From: a virus
Reading direction: 5' to 3' (one strand)
IMG/VR virus record: IMGVR_UViG_3300022744_000028
Location: 1 to 64,000 of that record
Length of the DNA stretch: 64,000 bases
The notes beneath the pieces were generated by a model that ran no database searches, had not been told where the DNA came from, and saw nothing but the letters and a program-made list of their open reading frames with translations. This document shows positions 8,099 to 19,600 of this stretch, piece by piece. How positions within the stretch are numbered: position 1 is the stretch's first letter; each line of letters begins with the position of its first letter. A program made the translations under genes and the position numbers.

Positions 8099-8297
8099 GT
8101 TTAATCAATTGTCCTAATAATTGTTTTATTTCGCTGATGTCATTCTTCAAATCGCTGACTTCATCAGCGAGAGCGTCGATCGTGCGTGACTTATCTCGCT
8201 GTTGTTTGTAGAGCATGTACGCGGTAGTATTTGTATTTATTACCGCGTGACTCTCTGTATCACGCGCAAAGTTAGTATCGGTAGTTTGTAATATCAT
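8079..8297 (-). CDS. Small coiled-coil protein
   Basis: 72 residues. Residues about 38-65 (RTIDALADEVSDLKNDISEI) show a heptad pattern of I/L/V and charged residues, so a short coiled coil is likely. It overlaps the 2184-residue structural gene by four bases (ATGA) and the next fibre gene by 20 bp, so it is co-translated with virion proteins. It may be a connector or assembly factor; no family recognised. Confidence 0.65.
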   Translation of the reverse strand: MILQTTDTNFARDTESHAVINTNTTAYMLYKQQRDKSRTIDALADEVSDLKNDISEIKQLLGQLIKHASTNS

Positions 8298-11200
8298 ACC
8301 GATACTGCGAGTGCACGAACGTCATTGACTGTTGGTACCAAGTATGAGTATGGAGATCTCAATACAATCTTGATAGCCAAATACTTATACGTATCATATG
8401 CCGCACCAGTTAGACCGTGGTAGCGTACAATGTAGCTATTACGGCAGTATTTAAACGCAGCTTTCGGCTGAGTGACTTTCTCAATTGTACAGCCAGTCGA
8501 TGTGAATGAAACATCTGTCGTTGTTGTGATTGTGCTGCTGTTAGCAGAAGCTACGCGCAGCATATCATAGTCAGTCAGTGTATTTGATTTGACGACCTTG
8601 ATGAAATCGCCAGCAGCCAAGTACGTATCGAACGCTGTACCAATACCCGTGATTGTGGTGTTAGTGTATGTTTGAGCTACACCACTTAGTTGCAACGAAG
8701 GTGCAGTTTGTGGGAATGTGTACTCATACTCACGATAGTCTTGATCATTCAACGAATCACTGTACATATATGGAGATGTTGATTGCTCAAGCAATGTCCA
8801 ATCCTTATCCTCGAACAGTTCGCCATCGCTGAAGTTCAACACCTTAGCATAAACGTCGATGTTGGTACCTGTTGGCTTGTATGCTGTCAAGAACACTTTA
8901 ACGTCTTCCGCATCCATACCTTCTGTCAGCGCAAGACGCTTAGAGATATACTTGCTCAATGCGCTACCATAACGTGTTGTTTCGTTTGTGGTAGAGTCGT
9001 TGATCAAGTTGCGTGTAGTGATTACGCTGATAGGGTTGACGTCGAGTACGGGAGATGTGTCTGTTGAAGACGTGCTGTAGCTCATCGATACAGAGAATGA
9101 CTTATTGACAACAGAACCAACGATCTCGTTACTACGACTCTTAATCATAGCGCTATCATTGAACGTCAATTTGTTCAACATTCCAAGTTCATACAACTTC
9201 GTATCAGTAGCACCTGTATTTTGCAGTGTGAATGTCGACGTCAACGACAACGATGTTCCAGGAGTCACGATCGTGCTGAAGAATGGTTTGAAGAAGTTGA
9301 CACTAATGTTATTGATACCAGTAACTTCAGCCGTAGCTTGTGTAGTATCGCCAACAATCGTTCCACGATATGTGCTATTCGAAGTAAAGAACTTGAATGT
9401 GTCGTTTGCGGACGAGGAGTTGTTGATGTAGATGATGTTGTTGCCATAATCGTATGTGTCAACAGTACCTGCTACGACTTTTTGGATCGTAGCTTGAACA
9501 GTAGCAGACGTGGTAGTCGATGCAGACTTGTTCAATGTGATTGTAGACGAGTTAGCAGCCAATACCTTTGCTACCTGGAATACAGGAGAGATACGGTATT
9601 GCTGTGTGCTTGTCGTGTTGCCGACGATCGGAGCATCGATAATCATCATCGAGCTGTTTGTAACAGATACAACTTGACGGATTTCACCGTTTGCCGAGCT
9701 ACCGAGCTTGATGAAGCTGCCGTTGCTGTAATCTGTATTGAACGATGTTGTTTGGCCAGCAGCGTTCGTTACGATTGTCGAGCTGACAGTAACATTACCA
9801 GTACTTACTGTTTGGTTATTACCATAGATGATCAATACGTTATCGCCAGCAGCAAGCGACGATGTCATGTTGGTGCTAGTACCAATCACGTTAGTCGCCG
9901 TTGATGTCATAAGCGTTGTATTCAGATAGTTGCTTGGGTGGAGCTGAGCAATAGCTTCGCCACCACGAACAGTACCAGATGCAGCATTGATTGATAAGAA
10001 TTCATAGTCGCCGTTGTTGAGAACAGCAGTACCATTAGTGCTTTGGAATACAGCACGTTTGATAGTGAACTTCAAATCCTCGTCTTGAACAGGTGTCCAT
10101 ACAGAACCAGACGTCGAATAGAACAGAGTTCCAAGACCCCAGTTTTGGTTGACTGTCAAGCTAGGATTTGTCAAGTCTTTGTAACCAACGCGAGCAGTGT
10201 AGATGCGGTATTCTGGTGTGTTAGCATCAGGATACAATACGATAGCGTAATCGCTATTTGCTCTTAGGTATACTGGAGTTACAAATTCAAACGTTGTAGC
10301 AGCCGTTGCGTTGTTACTGACTGATACTTGACTGCTTGTCTTGTATACACGTGAGAACGGAACAATAACAGATGCCGGAACACCATTCACTGTTTCACGG
10401 AGCTCTAGTGTAACACCTTGTGAAACATCTTTTGCCTTGAAGAACACATCAACGCTTGTAACAAAAATGCCATCAGTTTGATCGCCAGTCGACTGCACCT
10501 TGAATGTCTGTGCTAGTGGGTCTGGGTTAGGTAACTGAACATGGAAATCAGTATGATCGTTGCGATAGTATGTTGCAGACAAGTAGTTTGTTGCAGAGAA
10601 ACCGCTTCCGCCAGCCACGTCGATAGTCTTAGTAGAGATCGATAGATTTGTTCTGTTTCCAGAGAATGCATATGCAGTAAACTTACCGAGGCCACGCGAC
10701 GTTGCAGTAGCTTCTGATACGACATTATCAACGTCCATCAATACAACAGAGCGCTCACCGACGAAGTATGTCGACTTTGGAAGGTCGATATAGCCAGCAA
10801 TCACGCCAGAACTATTAGCCACTAACGGAGAACCGATTGTTCCTGTTGCGACGAATGATGTTGGTAGCAATTGTGATAATGTCAGATCAACTTGAGCAGG
10901 AGCTGCTCTGTCGGAGATCTGCACGCCATCAAAGTATACCCAGTGACGTGCGCCTGGACGTAGGCCGGTGCTCACGAAATGGATGCGTTGATCACGAATG
11001 TATTGTTGCAGCTCCAAACTATTCAAGATATCAACTGTCGTTGCGTTTGAAGTTGTAACGCCACCAGACAATGTTACCTTAGTATCATTGAGAGCAGTGT
11101 TGACGTCTTGTCTCCATGTTTGAGTCAATCCAGATTGGCTGATCAAATATGAACTTCCAGCATTAACAGAGCCGAGTACGTTGGTGTTAACTTTCAATTG

Positions 11201-14200
11201 TGAAAGAGCTGCAGACGTAGCTTGTGCAAGGCTGTTCAGCGGAGAAGCCAAGTCGATGACGACAGATACGGACGTATTTGCAATATCGTAGTAGCTGTCA
11301 AATGAAGGAACTGTTGTCAAGTTACCAACATATCTCCAATACTGGTCAACGAGCGTACGCTCCTTGGTAGCAGTAGGCTGACTCAACATGATCGTCGTAT
11401 TGCTGTAATTGAGCAATACGTGGTCGCCGTGTCTGCTGACATTCGAGCTTGCTGCTTCGTTGAATTGAAGGTCGACGCGAGCATCTGAGAAGTATGGACG
11501 TGCAATGCCACTAACTGTATCAATCAAGATCTTGTACTCAGGATCTTGAAGGTTAGATACGTTATAATCAGTCATTGGATCTACAAAGAACCCGTTCTTG
11601 AAGCGCTCAATCGAAGAGTTTGCTTCACCTGGCAGCACCATTTGCTTGGTGCTGGTTTCCAATGTGTTCAATAGAGTATAGTATTCCAAACGGCTGATAC
11701 GTCCTTCGATGTCGGAAATATCCTTCATCGTGTATCTACGGTTTTGTTGTGGAAGCACATATACGCCAAGGTCTGGGCGGCCACTATCGGCAGCGTCTTT
11801 GGCAGATAGACTTGGATATGGTGGTACGTTGACAACACCGATCGTCATACATCCTTCTGGTTCCACTGGAACAGATGGAGAGTTGGACGGAGTACCTTCA
11901 ACGATACGGATAGAACCAACCTTGTCGATGATAATTCTGTCACGGCGGGCAAGATATGATGTTACCGAGCCAGTGAACGATCTTGTTGGTGAAGGGAACT
12001 TCTTATCTGTAGCAGCGAACGTCACCGTGCTGCTTGGATCGATTGTTGCAGTAGCAGCATCGGTGGCCATAACAGCTGTGTTTGAACAGATAGGACGGAA
12101 GTCAATCACGTTACGAAGATCGTATGCCTTACCAGTCTTTGGTGATACAAACACAGGGATGTCCTGAGTTCTGATCTTGTTGCTTGGCAATGGGTTGGTT
12201 GTGTCGTCGATCGAACCACTATATGATTCTGTAGAGATGTATGTACCAACGCCGTGCGTCATCGCCTTAACGACGACCAACAGGTTCTTGTTCGTCAGCG
12301 AAATAGAAGCACCTGGGCGAATCTTCAATGTAGATAGGCCGTAGAAGTTGTCTGTCTGTCCACTGTCGATTACAAAACTGTCACGGTAGTTTGTCGTAGA
12401 TGTGTTAGCGTATGATGTGCCTGTGCCAACATATACGCCGACCAAATCTACTACGTCAGGAATACCTAAGCTCCATGGACCACGTGTTGATGTAGTAGTC
12501 GCTGTATTAGAAATCTTTACATAATATGTGTTAGCTGTCTTAACACGAACAGCAGGAGAGTCGAACTCGGCATCGTGGTAGACTGTAGCGCCAGCAGTCG
12601 CCGTAATTGGGTGACCCAAAGAGACTGTAATCGCACTACGTGTAGAATCAGTAGCGATTGTACGACCGGTTGGTGCAAAATCGATAGGCACGTTAGCTGG
12701 ATATGTGGTGTGGTGAGCGTTGCCTGTCCACGAAGCACCCCAGTTTGTAGACACCTGTATCGATGTGTTGGAGATGATGCGCGTAATCAGTGCAGTGTTG
12801 CCAGATACGCTGGTATTACCGACTTTGATATATTGACCAACAGTATATTCTGTAGTAAACAACGTACCAGTGCCCGTCACAGTGTTAGCGCCAGACGTGA
12901 CTGTAACAGTACCACTATTATTCGATGACTTAGTCATCGCGCTGCTTGGGATAACGATGAAATCGCGCTCTTGAATAGTATTCAGCGTAGAGCTAGCTTC
13001 GTATGGGAACTGAACGCCACTACCCAACGAGATACTCAAGTCACCAGACAACGTAAACGAACCTGTGTTGTTCGATGTACGATCGATTACAACTTCGTTG
13101 TCGAGCTGTTGGACGGCAAATGTACCAGTTTCAAATATCAAACGATCAAAATCGGCATCATATTGCACTGCATAGCCGAGTGCCGAATCCCAAATAATGT
13201 CTGCAACACCTGTGCTGTTATACAATACAGTACGTACATCTTTGAAGGCATATCCTGGCGACATTTGTACGTCGAACAGGTACATACGATATGTACACTC
13301 TGCAGATCCTGGGGTTCCAGAATCGTATGCCAATGAACGCACACGAGCTGTGCCGATTTGGACGCCTCCAGACGGTGCTCCAATGCCATTGCCAGCGCTG
13401 ATTGCGAGACGGCCGAGTGGGGCAGATGGGTCATTGTACAGAGTGACGGTAGATGCATTCTTTACATCAAAGTTGCCCATCAGTTCTTTCACCAACACAT
13501 AGCCGCCATAGTTGGTAGCGATGGTTTGTGTTGTATCTGTTGCTGTATCTGTAGCCTTGCGGATAGGGTAGCGTGTGTTGTTCATAATCTCAACACGACC
13601 GCCTTCAACGTAGCCAACACCAGCACCAACAACCATACTTAGATGAGTTGTGTTGCTTGCGATTGATTCAGAATACAATGTAAATGGGTTAACGACGTAG
13701 TTACCTGACTCTTCATATGTACGACGAGCCAACTCTTTGTTGATCGAGTTGTATTGTGTAAATGTGCGGTCCTTTATGACGCGACCATCTTGGTATTCAT
13801 ATAACGTCAAGAATTCGTTATTGCTTGCCGCATTAGCTACAGACAATGCGACTAGGTTAGCTGTCAACTTGAGACGGTCTGCGCCTGGAGCTGTATAGTT
13901 AGTGGTGCCACCAGCATTGTCAAGCAATGTTTGATCAGAGTTGCTGTTAACAACAGCTTCGCTAGTAACGAAACCAACTGCAACGTTATTAGGTGTCGTA
14001 TCATATTTCGAAAGAATCGTTTCATGTGCAGCGACGCGGATGAAGTGACCTTTTTGGTATATAACACCATCGGACGTCTTGATAGCAGTACCGCGGCCAA
14101 CTGGTGCAGTATATACGCTATTAGCAACCTGCACTTGAGCAAGGTAGTTGACCACGTTCAATACAGCGCCAGCACCATTCGTAGACGTGATGGTGATGTC

Positions 14201-14848
14201 TGGAATCGTAGTGTAGCCGATTCCTCGCTCAACGACATTCACACTACGGATTGTACCGTTAGCATACGTGATAATTTGAGCACTTGCACCGGATCCAGTA
14301 TTGCTTACGAACCCAACAACGTCGCTGTTAGAGTACAACGTACCGCCATCAACAACGCTGATAGATTCGACGCGATAATCGCGGTGGTAGGAAGTGAGAA
14401 CGGAGTTGTTGCTATATGTCTTTTCGCCATTGATACCAGTGTTCAAGTACTTCAAGTACAATGTGTTCAAGTCTGGATCGAGCTGCTGGCCGCCTTGTGC
14501 ATAGTTGACGGTCAGTGCATGCAGATTACTTGTCGATTCGACGACGTAGGTATTGACGAGCGCCGAGATTGAATAGTTATCACCACTCGGTTGCAAATCG
14601 AACAACTTTACATAGTGATACTCAGAATCAGTGATCAAGGAACATCCCTTGATGATAGTGCCTGTTTGATATATGTTATCACCAAAGCGCTCGATCTGGT
14701 TTTGCAAGATTGTTTGCAGTTGAGTCAACTCGCGCGCTTGTACAGCCACCGATGGCTTAAACAATACTCTATGATAGTTGCTTTCTTCGTTGTAGTCGTC
14801 GAAGTAAGGCGATTGTCTTAGAGTTGTCGACTGTTTGTCTAATGGCAT
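8294..14848 (-). CDS. Giant DUF4815-type virion/baseplate structural protein
   Basis: 2184 residues, the longest gene in the window. The N-terminus (LRQSPYFDDYNEESNYHRVL, then FKPSVAVQARELTQLQTILQ) is the hallmark of the DUF4815 family of T4-superfamily virion proteins. In related phages this protein is encoded after the gp6-gp7-gp8 block, as here. The rest is a long series of T/S/N/G-rich beta domains with repeated motifs such as NVVSVT and SNTSIQVS, and almost no cysteine. It probably forms a baseplate appendage or short-fibre connector, in the place of T4 gp10-gp12. No enzymatic motif seen. Confidence 0.75.
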   Translation of the reverse strand: MPLDKQSTTLRQSPYFDDYNEESNYHRVLFKPSVAVQARELTQLQTILQNQIERFGDNIYQTGTIIKGCSLITDSEYHYVKLFDLQPSGDNYSISALVNTYVVESTSNLHALTVNYAQGGQQLDPDLNTLYLKYLNTGINGEKTYSNNSVLTSYHRDYRVESISVVDGGTLYSNSDVVGFVSNTGSGASAQIITYANGTIRSVNVVERGIGYTTIPDITITSTNGAGAVLNVVNYLAQVQVANSVYTAPVGRGTAIKTSDGVIYQKGHFIRVAAHETILSKYDTTPNNVAVGFVTSEAVVNSNSDQTLLDNAGGTTNYTAPGADRLKLTANLVALSVANAASNNEFLTLYEYQDGRVIKDRTFTQYNSINKELARRTYEESGNYVVNPFTLYSESIASNTTHLSMVVGAGVGYVEGGRVEIMNNTRYPIRKATDTATDTTQTIATNYGGYVLVKELMGNFDVKNASTVTLYNDPSAPLGRLAISAGNGIGAPSGGVQIGTARVRSLAYDSGTPGSAECTYRMYLFDVQMSPGYAFKDVRTVLYNSTGVADIIWDSALGYAVQYDADFDRLIFETGTFAVQQLDNEVVIDRTSNNTGSFTLSGDLSISLGSGVQFPYEASSTLNTIQERDFIVIPSSAMTKSSNNSGTVTVTSGANTVTGTGTLFTTEYTVGQYIKVGNTSVSGNTALITRIISNTSIQVSTNWGASWTGNAHHTTYPANVPIDFAPTGRTIATDSTRSAITVSLGHPITATAGATVYHDAEFDSPAVRVKTANTYYVKISNTATTTSTRGPWSLGIPDVVDLVGVYVGTGTSYANTSTTNYRDSFVIDSGQTDNFYGLSTLKIRPGASISLTNKNLLVVVKAMTHGVGTYISTESYSGSIDDTTNPLPSNKIRTQDIPVFVSPKTGKAYDLRNVIDFRPICSNTAVMATDAATATIDPSSTVTFAATDKKFPSPTRSFTGSVTSYLARRDRIIIDKVGSIRIVEGTPSNSPSVPVEPEGCMTIGVVNVPPYPSLSAKDAADSGRPDLGVYVLPQQNRRYTMKDISDIEGRISRLEYYTLLNTLETSTKQMVLPGEANSSIERFKNGFFVDPMTDYNVSNLQDPEYKILIDTVSGIARPYFSDARVDLQFNEAASSNVSRHGDHVLLNYSNTTIMLSQPTATKERTLVDQYWRYVGNLTTVPSFDSYYDIANTSVSVVIDLASPLNSLAQATSAALSQLKVNTNVLGSVNAGSSYLISQSGLTQTWRQDVNTALNDTKVTLSGGVTTSNATTVDILNSLELQQYIRDQRIHFVSTGLRPGARHWVYFDGVQISDRAAPAQVDLTLSQLLPTSFVATGTIGSPLVANSSGVIAGYIDLPKSTYFVGERSVVLMDVDNVVSEATATSRGLGKFTAYAFSGNRTNLSISTKTIDVAGGSGFSATNYLSATYYRNDHTDFHVQLPNPDPLAQTFKVQSTGDQTDGIFVTSVDVFFKAKDVSQGVTLELRETVNGVPASVIVPFSRVYKTSSQVSVSNNATAATTFEFVTPVYLRANSDYAIVLYPDANTPEYRIYTARVGYKDLTNPSLTVNQNWGLGTLFYSTSGSVWTPVQDEDLKFTIKRAVFQSTNGTAVLNNGDYEFLSINAASGTVRGGEAIAQLHPSNYLNTTLMTSTATNVIGTSTNMTSSLAAGDNVLIIYGNNQTVSTGNVTVSSTIVTNAAGQTTSFNTDYSNGSFIKLGSSANGEIRQVVSVTNSSMMIIDAPIVGNTTSTQQYRISPVFQVAKVLAANSSTITLNKSASTTTSATVQATIQKVVAGTVDTYDYGNNIIYINNSSSANDTFKFFTSNSTYRGTIVGDTTQATAEVTGINNISVNFFKPFFSTIVTPGTSLSLTSTFTLQNTGATDTKLYELGMLNKLTFNDSAMIKSRSNEIVGSVVNKSFSVSMSYSTSSTDTSPVLDVNPISVITTRNLINDSTTNETTRYGSALSKYISKRLALTEGMDAEDVKVFLTAYKPTGTNIDVYAKVLNFSDGELFEDKDWTLLEQSTSPYMYSDSLNDQDYREYEYTFPQTAPSLQLSGVAQTYTNTTITGIGTAFDTYLAAGDFIKVVKSNTLTDYDMLRVASANSSTITTTTDVSFTSTGCTIEKVTQPKAAFKYCRNSYIVRYHGLTGAAYDTYKYLAIKIVLRSPYSYLVPTVNDVRALAVSV

Positions 14849-14859
14849 TTAGCTTTTCC

Positions 14860-16620
14860 TTAGAATTCTATAATAGCTTTGATTGATTCTGTTTGACCTG
14901 ATGCTTTATTTATCGGCGAAAAATTCTCCATGTACATAATATCGCCGGATCCGTAAATAATATCTGCAGGTATCACACTATCAATCGGTGCTGATGAGCC
15001 AGTTACTGGGCTCGAAATGTCTGTTCCTATATTACCTTGCAATTGTGTCAGCCATACTTGTGATGTGTTTGCAAAGTATACAATTGCGTTCGATGTTGCT
15101 GTATTGCCAGTCAATGTTACTGTTTCATTCGCAACGAATGAACCTGAAAGTGATGAGATGTTCAATTTTGTAAGTTGGCATGCATAGCTGACGTTAGCAA
15201 CTAAGTTTGCGCTTCCGTTATTGCGGACTGCCAAAACTTCAGCTGTTGTAGTAGAGCTGCCACCGACAATGTAATTCACACTAGAGTTACCAGTACGGAA
15301 ATGGCGGGTTACGTTGGTAAGAGTCAATGTGTTGGCAGATAGCGTTACGACCTTACCGGTAGCATTCGTTGTCGGTTGAGTTATTGTCTCACCGACAATA
15401 AACGACCCAGTTGCACTAGTATACGACAATTGGATGTTGGCCATCATCGGGTTGGACAAAATACCAATCGAACGGAATTCATTTGTATCCAACACTTTGT
15501 TATTGGCTTCAATGTCAGCGCTATTGAATGTCGTGGTGATACACAAATATCTACCGCCGAGCTCATTAACAGGGTCATACCCATGGCCGCCTTTCGGGCC
15601 AATGATCGCTTCTGCTGTAGCGGTATTACTTACGCCGCCTGTGTTACCGGAGAAGTATAAAGATGCTGTTGTGTAACCGCTTCCGCGTTTCGTAATCTCG
15701 ATTTTGTATACCGAATTAGATGCTGCTGAATTTACTAGGGCACGAGCTTGGAAGTCGCTGCCATTTCCGACGACGATTACGTTTGGAGTAATTTCATACG
15801 TCGATGACGTTGATGGTGTCAGATCAAATGGCTGATCGAGGACGACCGTACGTGTAGCTCCCGATACAGTATAACCAGTGACAGTTCTTTGCTGGCCAGC
15901 ACCAGTGCCGGTTGTAATTTTAATTGCTGATCCGTTGTAGAAGTTGGCATTCGATGAAGCAGACGACTCAATTACATACACCAACGCATTACCGCCGACA
16001 GATGTAGCTTGAATTGTACCGCTTGTAAATGCATCGTAGTTTGAACCACCATACGTCACTTGTGCATAGTCGATGGCGCCGGATACTGCATTGCCGACGA
16101 CTGCTGCATTTGCAAATACTGGAATAAAGTCGTCAGAAGCGAATTTTGCAAACGTAGCATTTGGAATAGTGTACATATACTTCCATTGATATCCATCAGA
16201 AGTTTCGTAAATATCATCAGCAGGTGATGTAGATGTAGCATCGGGAGCGACAGTCGACACTGTGCTGTTGTTACTCAAACACTTAAATACATCATGTCCA
16301 CTTCCTGAGTCTACAGATACGTAGAATGTATTACCATACAAACTACCTGAATCGTGCCTATACGCTTTATATCCAACGCCCGATTGCCAGTCGTTTCGTG
16401 GAATCATAGGCGACATATCAGTCGTTGCAATCGATTTCGCAACGATCATAGAATCATATGCACCTGTGTACATTTCCGACACCCGATCGAGAGGCTCAGG
16501 AGGATTTTGGTCGTCAGCAAATGGCTGCGACTTACCAAGGAACATATAAAAGATCGGATTAGATGTGATGATTCTGCCAACCATCGCAGTTCTAAATTTA
16601 GTGGTGAATATTTTTGCCAT
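14860..16620 (-). CDS. 8: Baseplate wedge protein, gp8-like
   Basis: 586 residues against 334 in T4 gp8. The N-terminal third is the conserved part: TTKFRTAMVGRIITSNPIFY, then MFLGKSQPFADDQNPPEPLD, and later DGYQWKYMYTIPNATFAKF. These match the gp8 family in T4-superfamily phages. gp8 is one of the wedge subunits assembled onto gp7-gp10. The C-terminal part consists of V/T/N-rich beta repeats (FIVGETITQPTTNATGKV) shared in style with the gp7-like protein upstream, and probably explains the extra length. It lies one base after gp7. Confidence 0.72.
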   Translation of the reverse strand: MAKIFTTKFRTAMVGRIITSNPIFYMFLGKSQPFADDQNPPEPLDRVSEMYTGAYDSMIVAKSIATTDMSPMIPRNDWQSGVGYKAYRHDSGSLYGNTFYVSVDSGSGHDVFKCLSNNSTVSTVAPDATSTSPADDIYETSDGYQWKYMYTIPNATFAKFASDDFIPVFANAAVVGNAVSGAIDYAQVTYGGSNYDAFTSGTIQATSVGGNALVYVIESSASSNANFYNGSAIKITTGTGAGQQRTVTGYTVSGATRTVVLDQPFDLTPSTSSTYEITPNVIVVGNGSDFQARALVNSAASNSVYKIEITKRGSGYTTASLYFSGNTGGVSNTATAEAIIGPKGGHGYDPVNELGGRYLCITTTFNSADIEANNKVLDTNEFRSIGILSNPMMANIQLSYTSATGSFIVGETITQPTTNATGKVVTLSANTLTLTNVTRHFRTGNSSVNYIVGGSSTTTAEVLAVRNNGSANLVANVSYACQLTKLNISSLSGSFVANETVTLTGNTATSNAIVYFANTSQVWLTQLQGNIGTDISSPVTGSSAPIDSVIPADIIYGSGDIMYMENFSPINKASGQTESIKAIIEF

Positions 16621-16621
16621 G

Positions 16622-19600
16622 TTATATAAACAAAATGTTTGTGCTGCTGATTGTACCAGTAGCTGATGAGTTGGCTCCTACGACGCTACCAGAAGCAGTA
16701 AACTGACCTTCTACGTCGACGAGCTGTAGGGTATTTAGTGCACCATTAAACGATTTGACTCGCCCTGTAGCTTGTCCCGCTTGACTGACTATCTCGTTAG
16801 CAACGTACGTGCCTGTTACGCCTGTCAACGTCAATGTATTGATTCTGCTATACGTTGCGTTTGCTGCAGCTACAGGTTTACTCGATAGTGTAATGCCAAC
16901 GAACTTATTGAACATCTTAGTGCCGACGACGTGAGTAAGGCTCTTAACGACACTTTCATACTTTTCACGGCTAAGTCCAGTTTGAATCTCATATGAGTAT
17001 TCTTGATAATATTCATTATCTTGAATTCTTTTTGTACTATCGAGTGTGCCTCTATCGCCTCTCCAATATCCTTGCGATGAACCATGCGTTTCTACTCTAG
17101 CAACACCAGCAGCCATGATCTGGTTACCAGGAGCGGAGATATCAACAGTTTCACCTTCCTCATAGAGGAAGCCAGAGTCGAGGACTTCGAGTGTGTTAAT
17201 ACGGCCGTCAGAAATGCCTGCTTCAGCATCTACGTTAACGTTGTTGCCAATCACGCCTGACGATGAGTCTTCCTGAATAGTAACGACGTTAGCAGTTGCG
17301 CCGGATTCAGCACCATAGATCATCGTCCCACGCACAAAGTCCTTAAACGTCGTCCGTTGCACGTCTACCTGATTATTCGAAGTGCCTACAACTATACCTG
17401 TTGTTATGATATTGGTATTTGTAATGCCAACCGACGTTACGTTAGCAGTTGCGCCGGAAACTAGACCAACGATTGTGTTGGATGAATCGAATGTGTTTGC
17501 TGTATTTGCGACGAATACACGAATCGTTCCAGCATTGCCTATTACAGACGTTGTGTACAAATCGCCAAAGATTGTGTGACCATCGGCACGCACTTGCTTG
17601 ATAGTTTCACGAACAGAAAAGTCGAACGTCCCACTTACATTACTAACAGCGACGTTAGCGAGTGGTGTGCTGATACTTTGTGTTACTTGCTCGCCGATTG
17701 CGAAAATACCAACCTTATCAACGACACCTAGTGTCAATCGACTTCTCTTACCATAAGACGCAACAATCTGTTCGATTTCAACGACGAACGGCTTGGCGGT
17801 GTTATCGAAACCTGGGTTACGTTCAGTCAACGTCAGTACAGATCCGATTGTATATGCATTCTTACTGAAAGCAGATGCAAGTACAGATGATAAGTTGGCA
17901 GACGTATTAGCAGCAAACCCATATGTACTTGAATTTAATGGTAACGACAAGAATGTTGTATTAGGAGCTGCGTTTGCGCTCAGTAAGTCTGAGCCCAAGT
18001 ATACAACTTCTGTATTTCCGATAGCACCGATCTTAAATTGGCCTGGATATCCACTCGATGTTACAGTAACATCGGCAACGGCGCCGTTGTATGGCGAGTA
18101 CACTCTTGCATAAGATCCACCCTTGAAATCATTGGTGATTTGGAATACACCTACGGCACCTGTATTCGATCCTACGACGTTGGCTGATGCGGATATATCA
18201 ACAGATCCTGTTTTAGAAGCACCATTATTAGTTTCGCCAATCACAAGTTTTGTGATATTTGTATTAGAGAAGTTGGTGTTATTGAAAGATCTCGTTGTTA
18301 CCGATACGACGTTAGCAATTGCACCAGAGCTACTTCCTAGTATCAACTGGCCTGATGTAAAGGGACCATAACGATGGTCGATTACAACATACGATGAGTT
18401 TGCTTGGATGATGGTTCCAACTGCTGCATTACCGCTGCTATTGGATTGGTATACATCTTCGCCAATTACAAACGACCCTGTAACAGTATTTGCAAACTGC
18501 ACGCTATCGATGTTTGCCGTGGACGTGGTGTGTGGTGAAATTAACAGTGTACCAGAACCAGCTGCCTGTGATACAGACAACACAAATCCGGTTGCGAGCA
18601 CATTCGATGTTGTGTTTGTTGTTCCGTAAATCAGATCACCCGCAGCAAAGGTGGTATTTGCTGTGCTAAATGATACGTTCGTTAATGGTTGAACGATAGT
18701 AGTAAATTCCGGAAAGCCAGTAACAAATGAATTACTGCTAGAGAAGGACGTCAATGATAGTACGTTCGCTGATACGTACACCTTTTGGCTCGTCCCATAG
18801 ATGTTAGCATTAAGCGTATATCCATACCCGCCATCAATAAGACGATAGTTAACTTCGCCCGTTCTGTTGCCAACAGACGTAACACGAGCCTTTCCGCGAT
18901 GCCCACGGCGACTAGAAATAATATCGACAGTCTCTCCTTCGACGAACCCGCTACCAGACGATGTAATATTGACACGTGTGAGCGATCCGACTACTTGCGG
19001 AGCATCCTTAATGATGCCGTCTATAGAAACATACTCACCATAGAGGAACGATTGACCCGTATCTTGGTTGGGTTGCACGTTCGAGAGGTATGCCACGTCT
19101 ACGATTTTGCCGTCGTATGTTTTGCGATCGACGCGCTCGACGAACGCCTTTGCGCCAGACAAGTTTCCTCTAATATCATGGCCCACAAACTGGACTGCTT
19201 TATCGCTTACAGAAAGCTCAATGTACTTTGGAACGATCCATACACCATCCGACGTTCTTAGGATATCATCCCCAGGATAGTATACGTCGACGTTCTCATT
19301 GAACAGCATGCGAAACACCAGCTCCAGCGATTCAATCGTACCTTTTGTCTGGTATAGGTCGTGTGAGTGTTTGATTAAATTGCGCTGCTCGCCGATGGTT
19401 ACATTTCTCGCTCCAGCCAAATACTTGTCGGCGAAATGAGGAATGAATTCATCCAACGTGCTATCAATATCTCTATACTGTAGCAGGTTGCGAGAGTGAA
19501 AGAGTGGATTGCCTGTTTGCTCAAGCCACTCATAATACGCTTTGACGAAAGCTACAAAATGAGGCCCTTCTTCCCTATAGAAAGAAGGAAATTGTGACTC

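Noticed and set aside
9221-9904. 227-codon plus-strand frame inside the DUF4815 gene
   Set aside because: It is the antisense shadow of a long T/S-rich structural gene, with odd cysteine/arginine composition and no ribosome site.
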